Shown here: positions 1 to 4,952 of the stretch, piece after piece
How the letters are laid out: the number at the start of each line of letters is the position of its first letter
Position numbering within the stretch: the stretch's first letter is position 1
NCBI GenBank assembly: GCA_002162915.1
Contig: MABB01000021.1
Coordinates: 1 to 11,409 of the forward strand
Source of the DNA: Rhodospirillales bacterium 47_12_T64
GTDB lineage: Bacteria > Pseudomonadota > Alphaproteobacteria > Kiloniellales > Kiloniellaceae
Reading direction: 5' to 3'
Length of the DNA: 11,409 bases
Notes under the pieces: generated by a model
The model's input: only the letters and a program-made list of their open reading frames with translations
Database searches by the model: none
Told to the model about the DNA's origin: nothing
Made by a program: the position numbers and the translations under genes

Positions 1-381
1 CCTGCAAGCCCAGTCAGATTTTTTAGGTGGATGTGGGTGCTGCTTGTTGTTTAATGCTTTGAGCCCGCCAAAGTCATGAAAATTTTTGCACGTTTTTTGG
101 TAACAGGCTTCGACTGAATTTGCAAAGCTGTACTTAAAGGCATTGATCTGGTTTTTGCCTTTTATCTTATCCATGAAGCCGCCTTGTCCTGTGCGTTTTT
201 TAATGCATTGAAGAAGGGCTTCTTGTACGGTGGTTTCTGCGTAATCAACATAGAGCACTTCAAAGCTTCGGTCTGCTCCAAGGTGTCCAAGCGCAAATGA
301 ACCGGGCAATGGTTGGATAATCTCTTTGAGAATAACCTTCTCTTCCAACTTAAGTGGACCATCCATATCCAGCTTGGCCAT
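1..381 (-). CDS. Hypothetical protein, 5' part (runs off left edge)
   Basis: This is the first 127 codons of a minus-strand gene that stays open to base 1, so the C-terminus is outside the window. The start chosen is the ATG at 379-381, with a GAGAG element (plus-strand ctctc at 391-395) about nine bases upstream. The protein begins MAKLDMDGPLKLEEKVI and then shows the segments FALGHLGAD, FEVLYVDYAE, FKYSFANSVEACYQK, FHDFGG and HPHPPKKSDWAC. I recall a family of small cytosolic proteins with the same order (a short beta hairpin, an FKxSYA-type helix, a HDFGG turn, a terminal Cys cluster) that is sometimes compared with GIY-YIG-like folds. That comparison is weak: no GIY or YIG motif and no catalytic residues are visible. 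No signal peptide or membrane segment is seen. A longer overlapping frame beginning at the GTG near 389 is rejected because its composition is unlike a protein. Function is unknown. Confidence 0.65.
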   Translation of the reverse strand, partial: MAKLDMDGPLKLEEKVILKEIIQPLPGSFALGHLGADRSFEVLYVDYAETTVQEALLQCIKKRTGQGGFMDKIKGKNQINAFKYSFANSVEACYQKTCKNFHDFGGLKALNNKQHPHPPKKSDWACR

Positions 382-413
382 ATTTTCACGCTCTCATTAT
401 TCGTTCATAAATG

Positions 414-442
414 TTTATAACGTGATCTGTTCTTCCATCACA
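414..442 (-). promoter_or_regulatory. Possible promoter and operator of the left-edge gene
   Basis: Read on the minus strand, TATAAA (plus 414-419) is a fair -10 element about 33 bases before the ATG at 381. An inverted repeat, GTGAT-N10-ATCAC (422-441), covers the place where the -35 would be, and no good -35 hexamer is visible. The arrangement would suit a factor-dependent promoter. The evidence is only short motifs. Confidence 0.25.
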
Positions 443-550
443 TATGAACTTACTATGACGAAAAAGCCTTTATGAAAGGTAAAAATATTAAAGAACAAAC
501 CCTTAGGTGGTCATTATCATCAAAATTAAACCTATGATTGCGACAGAGAA

Positions 551-1183
551 TTATTGACTTGCCCAGAGAATTCGCGCAATCCAGACGACATCTTGAGTCA
601 TTAATACGCTATCTTCCTGGGCTGAAGTTAAGCCTTTAAATTCTGCTTTTAATGGGCTGCTCCTGACGAGTTCTTTGATCAAGATTTGATGATCCAGTGT
701 CATAAGGGCTACTCTGTCTCCTCTTCTCAGGTCTGCGGCAGGTGAAATAAGCAGGATGTCTCCATCGCTGTAGATGGGTTCGTACAGGCTGCCTGTAACT
801 TCCAGACCATAAGCTGCAGGGTCGTCTATGTGAGCAAACAAAGTTTCATCCCAAGCATTTCCCCGAGGGTGCCCGTTATGGTCAAAATGTTCGTTGGAGG
901 CTGCCTGGGAAAGGTCGAGCACAGGAATTCTCTGGGCTAACAATCCAGCGCTTTCCCCGCCAATGAGTTCTACAAATTCAGCAAGGGTCGAGTTGGTTGC
1001 AAATAGTATTTTTGCAATGGATTCTGTGCTTGGCCAACGTTGTTTGTTCTGTTGAGTCGTTCTTTTGCTTTTATTGAACGTGGTCGGATCCAACCCGGAT
1101 TTCCGAGCCAATCCTGAGGGGGAAAGCGAATTTCGCGCGGCCAGACTATCAATGGCCCGCCATACGTCAGAGTGTTTAAGCAT
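551..1183 (-). CDS. XRE-type HTH regulator with S24 (LexA/CI-like) domain
   Basis: This is a 210-residue transcriptional regulator. The N-terminal ~70 residues (MLKHSDVWRAIDSLAARN, then SPSGLARKSGLDPTTFNKSKR and WPSTESIAKIL) form an XRE-like helix-turn-helix of a type common in alphaproteobacteria. Residues ~120-210 match the S24/LexA-like domain: YGLEVTG..., YSDGDILLISP, RRGDRVALMT and a C-terminal WIARILWASQ. Family members normally carry a GDSMEP motif with the nucleophilic Ser. Here the segment reads TGSLYEP (130-136), which puts Leu133 at the usual Ser position, while the general-base Lys is kept (Lys170 in LIKEL). Self-cleavage is therefore doubtful, and the protein may act as a non-cleaving repressor or sensor. 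The ATG at 1183 is preferred because MLKH is the family's usual start and a GGGTGA lies upstream; an in-frame ATG at 1198 has no visible ribosome site. The promoter region is shared with divergent rluE and holds repeats suited to autoregulation. Targets are unknown. Confidence 0.88.
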   Translation of the reverse strand: MLKHSDVWRAIDSLAARNSLSPSGLARKSGLDPTTFNKSKRTTQQNKQRWPSTESIAKILFATNSTLAEFVELIGGESAGLLAQRIPVLDLSQAASNEHFDHNGHPRGNAWDETLFAHIDDPAAYGLEVTGSLYEPIYSDGDILLISPAADLRRGDRVALMTLDHQILIKELVRSSPLKAEFKGLTSAQEDSVLMTQDVVWIARILWASQ

Positions 1184-1201
1184 TGTACAGTCACCCATAG
1201 G

Positions 1202-1260
1202 TTGTAATTATGATACGTGACACCTGTACTCATTGGTAATTATACCTTATTTTTTATGAT
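1202..1260. promoter_or_regulatory. Divergent promoter region with direct repeats (S24 regulator / rluE)
   Basis: The 8-mer GTAATTAT occurs twice in direct orientation (1204-1211 and 1236-1243), 32 bp apart, about three helical turns. The second copy overlaps two promoter-like elements. On the minus strand there is a perfect TATAAT (plus 1239-1244) facing the S24 gene, with a poor -35. On the plus strand TTGGTA (1233-1238), a 16-bp spacer and TATGAT (1255-1260) face rluE. Inference: the regulator at 551-1183 binds the repeats, represses itself and may also affect rluE. Confidence 0.4.
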
Positions 1261-1373
1261 AATAGGACCATAAACTTAAAAACTTATGAAATGCTCGCTC
1301 TCTGGTGGAAACTTCATTTAAATAAAAGGATTGCCAACGTGACGATGAATTTGCCTTGTAGTATTAACTAACT

Positions 1374-2069
1374 ATGAGCAAAGACATTTCGAGAAAAAAA
1401 CGTCCTCTAAAGCGAGAGGCCTCAAACCGAGAAACCCCAAGAGGTCAAGCTTACGGGTATCAGGATAAGCGCGCCGCTAAAATTCAATCTAAGAAGAAAT
1501 TCACTCCCCCCTCTGAATTGAAATATGTTGCACTTTATAAGCCTTTCGGTGTGCTAAGTCAGTTTACCGGAGACGCGGGACAAAGAACTTTGGCTGAAAT
1601 TGATATGCCCAAAGGAGTTTATGCTGCAGGTCGTCTTGATCAAGATAGTGAAGGCTTGCTGCTTTTGAGTAATGATGGTCCTTTTATTGACAGGCTTATT
1701 CATCCCCGGAATGGGCACAGTCGATGTTATCTCGTTCAGGTGGAAAGAATACCTGATGAGCAAGCTCTTGTAAGATTGCGCGCAGGGGTGACAATCAAGG
1801 GCTATCACACAAAATCTTGCGAAGTTGAGCTCTTGAGCTCTGGTCCTGTACTGCCTCCCAGAGACCCTCCGATACGGGAGAGAAAGAATATACCGACAGC
1901 CTGGCTTAGAATGACGCTTACGGAGGGTAAGAACAGGCAGGTTCGGCGGATGACCGCAGCGGTTGGATTTCCGACGCTCAGACTGGTTAGAGAATCGATT
2001 GGGAAGCTAGAGCTTGGTGATCTACTGCCGGGCGAGTGGCGTGAAGTTTCCTCGAAAGAAATCATTTGA
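1374..2069 (+). CDS. rluE: 23S rRNA pseudouridine synthase, RluE-type
   Basis: This is a 231-residue enzyme of the RsuA/RluB/E/F family, cytosolic and acting on 23S rRNA. RluE of Escherichia coli makes pseudouridine at U2457; the same target is inferred here. A basic, disordered-looking extension (about residues 1-48, rich in Lys/Arg) precedes the catalytic domain. That domain begins YVALYKPFGVLSQFT and continues with GVYAAGRLDQDSEGLLLLSN (81-100), in which Asp89 of GRLDQDSEG is the catalytic aspartate. Further RluE-like landmarks are PRDPPIRERKNIPTAWL, EGKNRQVRRMTAAVGFPTLRL (GKNRQVRRM binds RNA) and a terminal GEWREV. There is no separate S4 domain, as expected for RluE as opposed to RluB or RluF. 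The ATG at 1374 has no clear Shine-Dalgarno sequence, so a start within the basic tail is possible. No neighbour is functionally linked. Confidence 0.93.
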   Translation: MSKDISRKKRPLKREASNRETPRGQAYGYQDKRAAKIQSKKKFTPPSELKYVALYKPFGVLSQFTGDAGQRTLAEIDMPKGVYAAGRLDQDSEGLLLLSNDGPFIDRLIHPRNGHSRCYLVQVERIPDEQALVRLRAGVTIKGYHTKSCEVELLSSGPVLPPRDPPIRERKNIPTAWLRMTLTEGKNRQVRRMTAAVGFPTLRLVRESIGKLELGDLLPGEWREVSSKEII

Positions 2070-2167
2070 CCGTGATTTTTGGTAAATCTGTTTTGGAGAT
2101 GTAACTCGAACAAATACATTCGGCGGGATGTCATGAGGTAGATGTTTGAAAGTTTGGTATTGGAAAT

Positions 2168-2201
2168 AAAAAAATGGCGGGAAGCAAGCTTCCCGCCATT
2201 T
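2168..2201 (-). terminator. Strong intrinsic terminator of the 69-aa gene
   Basis: TGGCGGGAAGC (2175-2185) pairs with GCTTCCCGCCA (2188-2198). The centre must open to give a loop of about six bases with a 9-bp GC-rich stem. Read on the minus strand the stem is followed directly by seven U residues (plus-strand A run 2168-2174). This is a textbook Rho-independent terminator for the small gene whose stop codon is at 2265. On the plus strand only three T follow the stem, so termination of rluE transcripts there would be weaker. Confidence 0.88.
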
Positions 2202-2204
2202 AGG

Positions 2205-2228
2205 CTATCTCACACAGGCTTGAGATAG
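2205..2228 (-). other. Second 3'-UTR stem-loop
   Basis: CTATCTCA (2205-2212) and TGAGATAG (2221-2228) form a perfect 8-bp stem with an 8-base loop. It lies between the stop codon of the 69-aa gene and its terminator, only three bases from the terminator stem. It has no U-tract of its own. Inference: it protects the mRNA 3' end or binds a partner; the perfect stem is seen directly. Confidence 0.6.
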
Positions 2229-2264
2229 TCCGTATTGACTTAGATGATTGAAAGCGTGAGGGGG

Positions 2265-2474
2265 TTACTGTTCTGCTTCAATCATGGTTACGAAGATTTG
2301 CCGAATTTTGTCTTCGCCTAAGTCATTTTGTTGCGATCCTACGTTGAAGATCGCAGTATTCGGAGATTCCGGGATCATTGTGTGACCCGTTTGACCCATG
2401 GCTGATACGGCGTCTAGGGCAGTTGCCAATGCCCTGCTACCGATGGTGCTCGCTGTCATGTTTTGGTTCGTCAT
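2265..2474 (-). CDS. 69-residue protein of unknown function, sigma-54-type promoter
   Basis: The ATG at 2474 has a clean AGGAGA ribosome site six bases upstream, and the gene ends with TAA ahead of tandem stem-loops and a terminator. With the promoter motif upstream this makes a complete single-gene unit, which strongly supports a real gene. The protein starts MTNQNMTASTIGSRALATAL, with a small-residue-rich predicted helix (about 10-27, TIGSRALATALDAVSAMG). A likely turn segment follows (HTMIPESPNTAIFNVGSQQN), then a C-terminal amphipathic helix (DKIRQIFVTMIEAEQ). There is no Cys, no signal peptide and no membrane-spanning stretch. I do not recognise the family. I considered RebB/R-body subunits, which are also small Ala-rich proteins, but their characteristic N-terminal pattern is not visible. 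The promoter class suggests expression under a specific signal such as nitrogen, motility or stress. Function is not assignable. Confidence 0.82.
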   Translation of the reverse strand: MTNQNMTASTIGSRALATALDAVSAMGQTGHTMIPESPNTAIFNVGSQQNDLGEDKIRQIFVTMIEAEQ

Positions 2475-2494
2475 GGGTTTCTCCTGTTATATTA

Positions 2495-2521
2495 GGAAAT
2501 CTAGCTCGCAATTAGACTTCC
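2495..2521 (-). other. 5'-UTR stem-loop at the predicted mRNA start
   Basis: Read on the minus strand, GGAAGTCTA (plus 2513-2521) and TAGATTTCC (plus 2495-2503) pair over 9 bp including one G-U wobble, with a 9-base loop. If the sigma-54 promoter is used, transcription starts near 2524, so the stem begins within a few bases of the 5' end. It leaves the AGGAGA ribosome site free. Such 5' stems are known to slow mRNA decay; a regulatory role is inference. Confidence 0.55.
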
Positions 2522-2534
2522 TATTGAGAGGTAA

Positions 2535-2550
2535 TGCAGGCAGCGTGCCA
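2535..2550 (-). promoter_or_regulatory. Sigma-54 (-24/-12) promoter
   Basis: The minus strand reads TGGCACGCTGCCTGCA. Against the sigma-54 consensus TGGCACG-N4-TTGCA, the -24 element is perfect through seven bases. The -12 element has TGCA with one mismatch (C for the first T), and the GG-to-GC spacing is exact. The predicted start is near 2524, about 50 bases before the ATG at 2474. A promoter of this kind needs an ATP-dependent enhancer-binding protein; none is encoded in the window. Confidence 0.8.
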
Positions 2551-2785
2551 ATTTTAAGGAGGAGAGTTTTTTTTATTGTTGAATTGAGATTAACTAATTG
2601 AAGTAAAAAGAGAAAAATTCAGAAACATTTTTTCTTAAAAACGATGAAAAACGCGGTAAGCGTGAAAAACTGAGGGTTTTTGCGGGTGTCGAGTGTTTAC
2701 GGTAGTGTTTCTATTTTGAATCGCGACCTCAGATTGCTAAATCATGATGTATTCTGTGGGTTTAACTAGAAAAAGCCACAAATAC
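2551..2785. promoter_or_regulatory. AT-rich divergent gap with possible enhancer sites
   Basis: This forms the middle of the 410-bp non-coding interval 2475-2884. It has no supported gene. TGAAAAAC occurs twice in direct orientation (2645-2652 and 2663-2670, 18 bp apart), and the second copy continues into an inverted AAAAAC-N5-GTTTTT (2665-2681). These lie roughly 95-147 bp upstream of the sigma-54 promoter, where enhancer-binding proteins usually sit. The stretch next to the promoter is very AT-rich (a run of eight T at 2567-2574) and may bend. The remaining bases show nothing I can name. Confidence 0.35.
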
Positions 2786-2866
2786 TTTGCAATTTAAGGT
2801 ATCGAACTGTTGCAAATTGCAACAAGTTTGACGGAAAATAATTGCAATTTGCAATGCAATTTGCAT
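2786..2866 (+). promoter_or_regulatory. TTGCAA palindrome cluster over a promoter
   Basis: Three perfect odd-length palindromes are present: GTTGCAAATTGCAAC (2809-2823), ATTGCAATTTGCAAT (2841-2855) and ATGCAATTTGCAT (2854-2866). There is also a single TTTGCAATTT half-like site (2786-2795). Palindrome centres fall at 2816, 2848 and 2860. A promoter candidate, TTGACG (2828-2833) with a 16-bp spacer and TGCAAT (2850-2855), lies within the cluster, so bound protein would block it. The cluster ends just before the AAGGAG ribosome site of the DUF952 gene. TTTGCAAA-type sites are known for RamB/ScfR regulators of short-chain acyl-CoA metabolism, but the spacing here differs; the regulator's identity is open. 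Confidence 0.7.
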
Positions 2867-2884
2867 GAAAAGGAGAATTTATTC

Positions 2885-3247
2885 GTGAGTGAGCCATTTA
2901 TATATCACGTTTGCAAGAAAGAAGAGTTTACTAAAGCTTTGAAAACAGGTCGTTATGAAGGGTCTTCACAGGATCGGGTTGATGGGTTCATACACTTTTC
3001 ATCAAGAGAGCAGGTCCATGGCTCCGTGGTAAAACATAGAGCAGGGCAAGATAATTTAACGTTACTGGAGGTGGATACTTCGCTTTTAGGGAGCGAACTG
3101 GTTTGGGAGCTGTCTCGTGGTGGCCAGCTGTTTCCCCATTTGTATGGACCGCTACCAATCTCTTCAATCACAAGAACGGCCGCGCTTTTGTTACAAAAAA
3201 ATGGAGCTCATAACTTTCCTGAGTGGTTGCCTGAATTAAGTGATTGA
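2885..3247 (+). CDS. DUF952 family protein
   Basis: This is a 120-residue cytosolic protein starting at GTG 2885, nine bases after AAGGAG (2870-2875). The frame is open further upstream to 2810, but that part lies in the palindromic operators and does not look like protein. The sequence follows the DUF952 pattern from end to end: FIYHVCKKEEFTKAL, then DRVDGFIHFSSREQV (His in the FIHFS strand), HRAGQDNLTLLEVD, and WELSRGGQLFPHLYGPLPI with conserved Arg, Gly and His. The family's biochemical role is not established; conserved His/Arg positions suggest ligand or nucleotide-like substrate binding, which is inference. The gene sits 121 bp upstream of pyrD on the same strand, a neighbour pair I recall from other alphaproteobacteria, and may be co-transcribed with it from the operator-covered promoter. 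Confidence 0.88.
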   Translation: MSEPFIYHVCKKEEFTKALKTGRYEGSSQDRVDGFIHFSSREQVHGSVVKHRAGQDNLTLLEVDTSLLGSELVWELSRGGQLFPHLYGPLPISSITRTAALLLQKNGAHNFPEWLPELSD

Positions 3248-3368
3248 TCGTTAAGGGGTTAATTGGAGTCCGAACGCTCAAGGCCTTCTATATAACTGGT
3301 CCTCAGGGTAGGTGTGTGTTAATTCCCCCTTTAATGATTGTCGGAATGTTTTATTGCTGGAGATACCT

Positions 3369-4433
3369 GTGAATAGTTTTCAAATTGTCGGCCCGATGAT
3401 CCGGCTGCTTGACGCTGAAAAGGCTCACACCTTTACTTTATGGTGTCTGAAGAAAGGGCTGGCCCCCTCGCAAAAACAGATTGATGATCCGGTTCTCAAA
3501 ACAAGCTTTTGGGGGCGTGAGTTTTCAAACCCTCTCGGCCTTGCCGCTGGTTTTGATAAAAATGCAGAAGTTGTCCGGCCGATGCTTGCCCTGGGATTTG
3601 GGTTTACAGAGGTCGGGTCCATAACACCGCTGGCGCAACCCGGTAATCCAAAACCCCGAATTTTTCGACTTACAGAAGATAAGGCGGTTATTAATCGCAT
3701 GGGCTTCAATAATGAGGGTATGGAGTCTGCGGCTAAAAATCTTGCTGATACAAGAAGAGATCGCCTCAACGGAGTGTTGGGGGTGAACCTGGGGAAGAAC
3801 AAAGACACCGCCGTTGCTCTTGATGATTATAAACAGGGCGCAAAGCAGCTCTGTCGTTATGCTGATTATATGGTGATCAACGTTTCTTCGCCCAATACAC
3901 CTGGCTTACGTGCGCTGCAGGACAGGAAAGAACTGGAAGTTCTAATCAAAGGAGTGCAGCTAACTCTTCGTGAAGAGATGGGCGAAAAAGCTCCTCCTCT
4001 GGTTTTGAAGATCGCTCCGGATATTACAGAGCAAGATAAAGAGGATATTGCGGCAGTGGCTCTGGAGCTGTCTCTGGATGGTTTGACAATTACCAACACG
4101 ACGATTGAGCGTCCAAGTCACCTTCGCAGTGTTCACCGCTCTGAAGGGGGGGGATTAAGTGGTGCTCCTCTATTTGAGACTTCGACCAAAGTACTGTTTG
4201 ACATGTACCGGTTAACAGAAGGGAAAATTCCCTTGATTGGTGTTGGCGGGATATCCAGCGGAGAGCAAGCCTACAAAAAGATAAAAGCTGGAGCCTCGCT
4301 CATACAGCTATATTCGGCACTGGTTTATTATGGGCCTCCTCTGGTCACGCAAATATTAGAGGACCTGTCCTGCTTCCTAAAACAGGATGGCTATAACTCT
4401 GTGTCAGAAGCAATCGGCGCAGATCACCGTTAA
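3369..4433 (+). CDS. pyrD: Dihydroorotate dehydrogenase (quinone), class 2
   Basis: This enzyme oxidises dihydroorotate to orotate in de novo pyrimidine synthesis, passing electrons through FMN to membrane ubiquinone. The protein is 354 residues, the normal class 2 length. An N-terminal helical stretch (LLDAEKAHTFTLWCLKKGLA) provides the membrane and quinone contact that separates class 2 from class 1. FMN-barrel landmarks are GLAAGFDKN (57-65), VGSITPLAQPGNPKPRIFRL, INRMGFNNEG and GVNLGKNKDT. NVSSPNTPGLR (171-181) carries the serine base typical of class 2, where class 1 enzymes use Cys. Further landmarks are LKIAPDI, TITNTT, GGLSGAPLF, GVGGISSGEQA and a phosphate-binding IQLYSALVY. The GTG at 3369 is chosen because GGAG lies six bases upstream and the family start aligns there; an in-frame GTG at 3312 would add 19 unlikely residues. 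It probably shares a transcript with the DUF952 gene and converges on the ArsC-family gene. Confidence 0.96.
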   Translation: MNSFQIVGPMIRLLDAEKAHTFTLWCLKKGLAPSQKQIDDPVLKTSFWGREFSNPLGLAAGFDKNAEVVRPMLALGFGFTEVGSITPLAQPGNPKPRIFRLTEDKAVINRMGFNNEGMESAAKNLADTRRDRLNGVLGVNLGKNKDTAVALDDYKQGAKQLCRYADYMVINVSSPNTPGLRALQDRKELEVLIKGVQLTLREEMGEKAPPLVLKIAPDITEQDKEDIAAVALELSLDGLTITNTTIERPSHLRSVHRSEGGGLSGAPLFETSTKVLFDMYRLTEGKIPLIGVGGISSGEQAYKKIKAGASLIQLYSALVYYGPPLVTQILEDLSCFLKQDGYNSVSEAIGADHR

Positions 4434-4434
4434 T

Positions 4435-4463
4435 CTCAATGGGTATGGCAGGCCCTGATTGAG
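4435..4463. terminator. Hairpin between convergent pyrD and ArsC-family gene
   Basis: CTCAATGGG (4435-4443) can pair with CCC-TG-ATTGAG (4453-4463), leaving a two-base bulge. It lies immediately after the pyrD stop. No U-tract follows on either strand, so it is at best a weak or Rho-assisted terminator. Confidence 0.3.
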
Positions 4464-4485
4464 CAATCGGTCACTTGTGAGGATA

Positions 4486-4833
4486 TCAAAGAATTTCCAC
4501 AATGGATTCTGGCGGACGGCCTATTCTTGCACCTTTTGGGGATAAAACAATGGGACGTTCAATCAAAACAGGGTTCTCGATCATAGCGGTAATGAGCTGT
4601 TTGTCGTCCAGATCTGGGTTTGAAAGCCCGAGTTCTTTATAAGCCTTTTCGCCCTTACGCAGTAATTCTCTGGGTTTTAGGTTGAGTTTGTTTAGAATAT
4701 CAACCAATTCACCTTCAGACAGAGGAGCCTTTAAATATTCGATTATTGTCGGCTTCAGGCCGCGATTTTCAAGGATCTGAAGGGTTTGACGAGATTTGCT
4801 ACAGCGTGGATTATGAAAAATTGTCAAGGTCAT
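4486..4833 (-). CDS. arsC: ArsC family (glutaredoxin-type) reductase
   Basis: This 115-residue thioredoxin-fold protein belongs to the ArsC/Spx superfamily. It starts MTLTIFHNPRCSKSRQ, with the active-site Cys11 followed by SKSR. The three arginines that bind arsenate in plasmid R773 ArsC (Arg60, Arg94, Arg107 with Cys12) are matched at Arg59 (ELLRKGE), Arg93 (IERPIV) and Arg106 (GRPPE), each shifted by one. This favours glutathione/glutaredoxin-dependent arsenate reductase over Spx or YffB-like proteins. It is shorter at the C-terminus than the 141-residue R773 enzyme but typical of chromosomal versions. No arsB, acr3 or arsR is adjacent, so it is an orphan copy and its physiological substrate may differ. 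It runs convergently into pyrD, with 52 bp between stops. The ribosome site before the ATG at 4833 is poor. Confidence 0.87.
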   Translation of the reverse strand: MTLTIFHNPRCSKSRQTLQILENRGLKPTIIEYLKAPLSEGELVDILNKLNLKPRELLRKGEKAYKELGLSNPDLDDKQLITAMIENPVLIERPIVLSPKGARIGRPPESIVEIL

Positions 4834-4952
4834 GTCAGGTTAAGTGTTCTATATAATTTGAGGAATCGAGTATTATTTTGCACCGAATGAGATTTTTGTT
4901 AATGGTCTCTCAAGATGCTTGTGTCATTGATTATTCCAAATACTTCAGCTGA

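Noticed and set aside
162..389. Minus-strand reading frame starting MKIWPSW
   Set aside because: Its composition is unlike a protein, and it overlaps a better frame (ATG at 381) that stays open to the window edge and has recognisable conserved segments.
421..442. CRP-like site TGTGAT...ATCACG
   Set aside because: The half-sites are too far apart for the CRP consensus TGTGA-N6-TCACA; kept only as a generic inverted repeat.
2265..2474. 69-aa protein as a RebB/R-body subunit or a modified-peptide precursor
   Set aside because: The RebB N-terminal pattern is not visible, there is no Cys or leader/core layout, and no modification enzyme is nearby.
2398..2601. Plus-strand reading frame antisense to the 69-aa gene
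   Set aside because: No ribosome site, no protein-like pattern, and it crosses the sigma-54 promoter and leader stem-loop of the well-supported minus-strand gene.
2810..2884. Upstream extension of the DUF952 gene (MQIATSL...)
   Set aside because: The added residues are translated palindromic operators; the GTG at 2885 has a good AAGGAG site and matches the family start.
3251..3334. Long-range inverted repeat TTAAGGGG / CCCCCTTTAA between the DUF952 gene and pyrD
   Set aside because: Imperfect arms about 65 bases apart with no U-tract; not convincing as a terminator or attenuator.
3312..3368. Upstream GTG start of pyrD
   Set aside because: Adds 19 residues unlike the family N-terminus; the GTG at 3369 has GGAG at proper distance.
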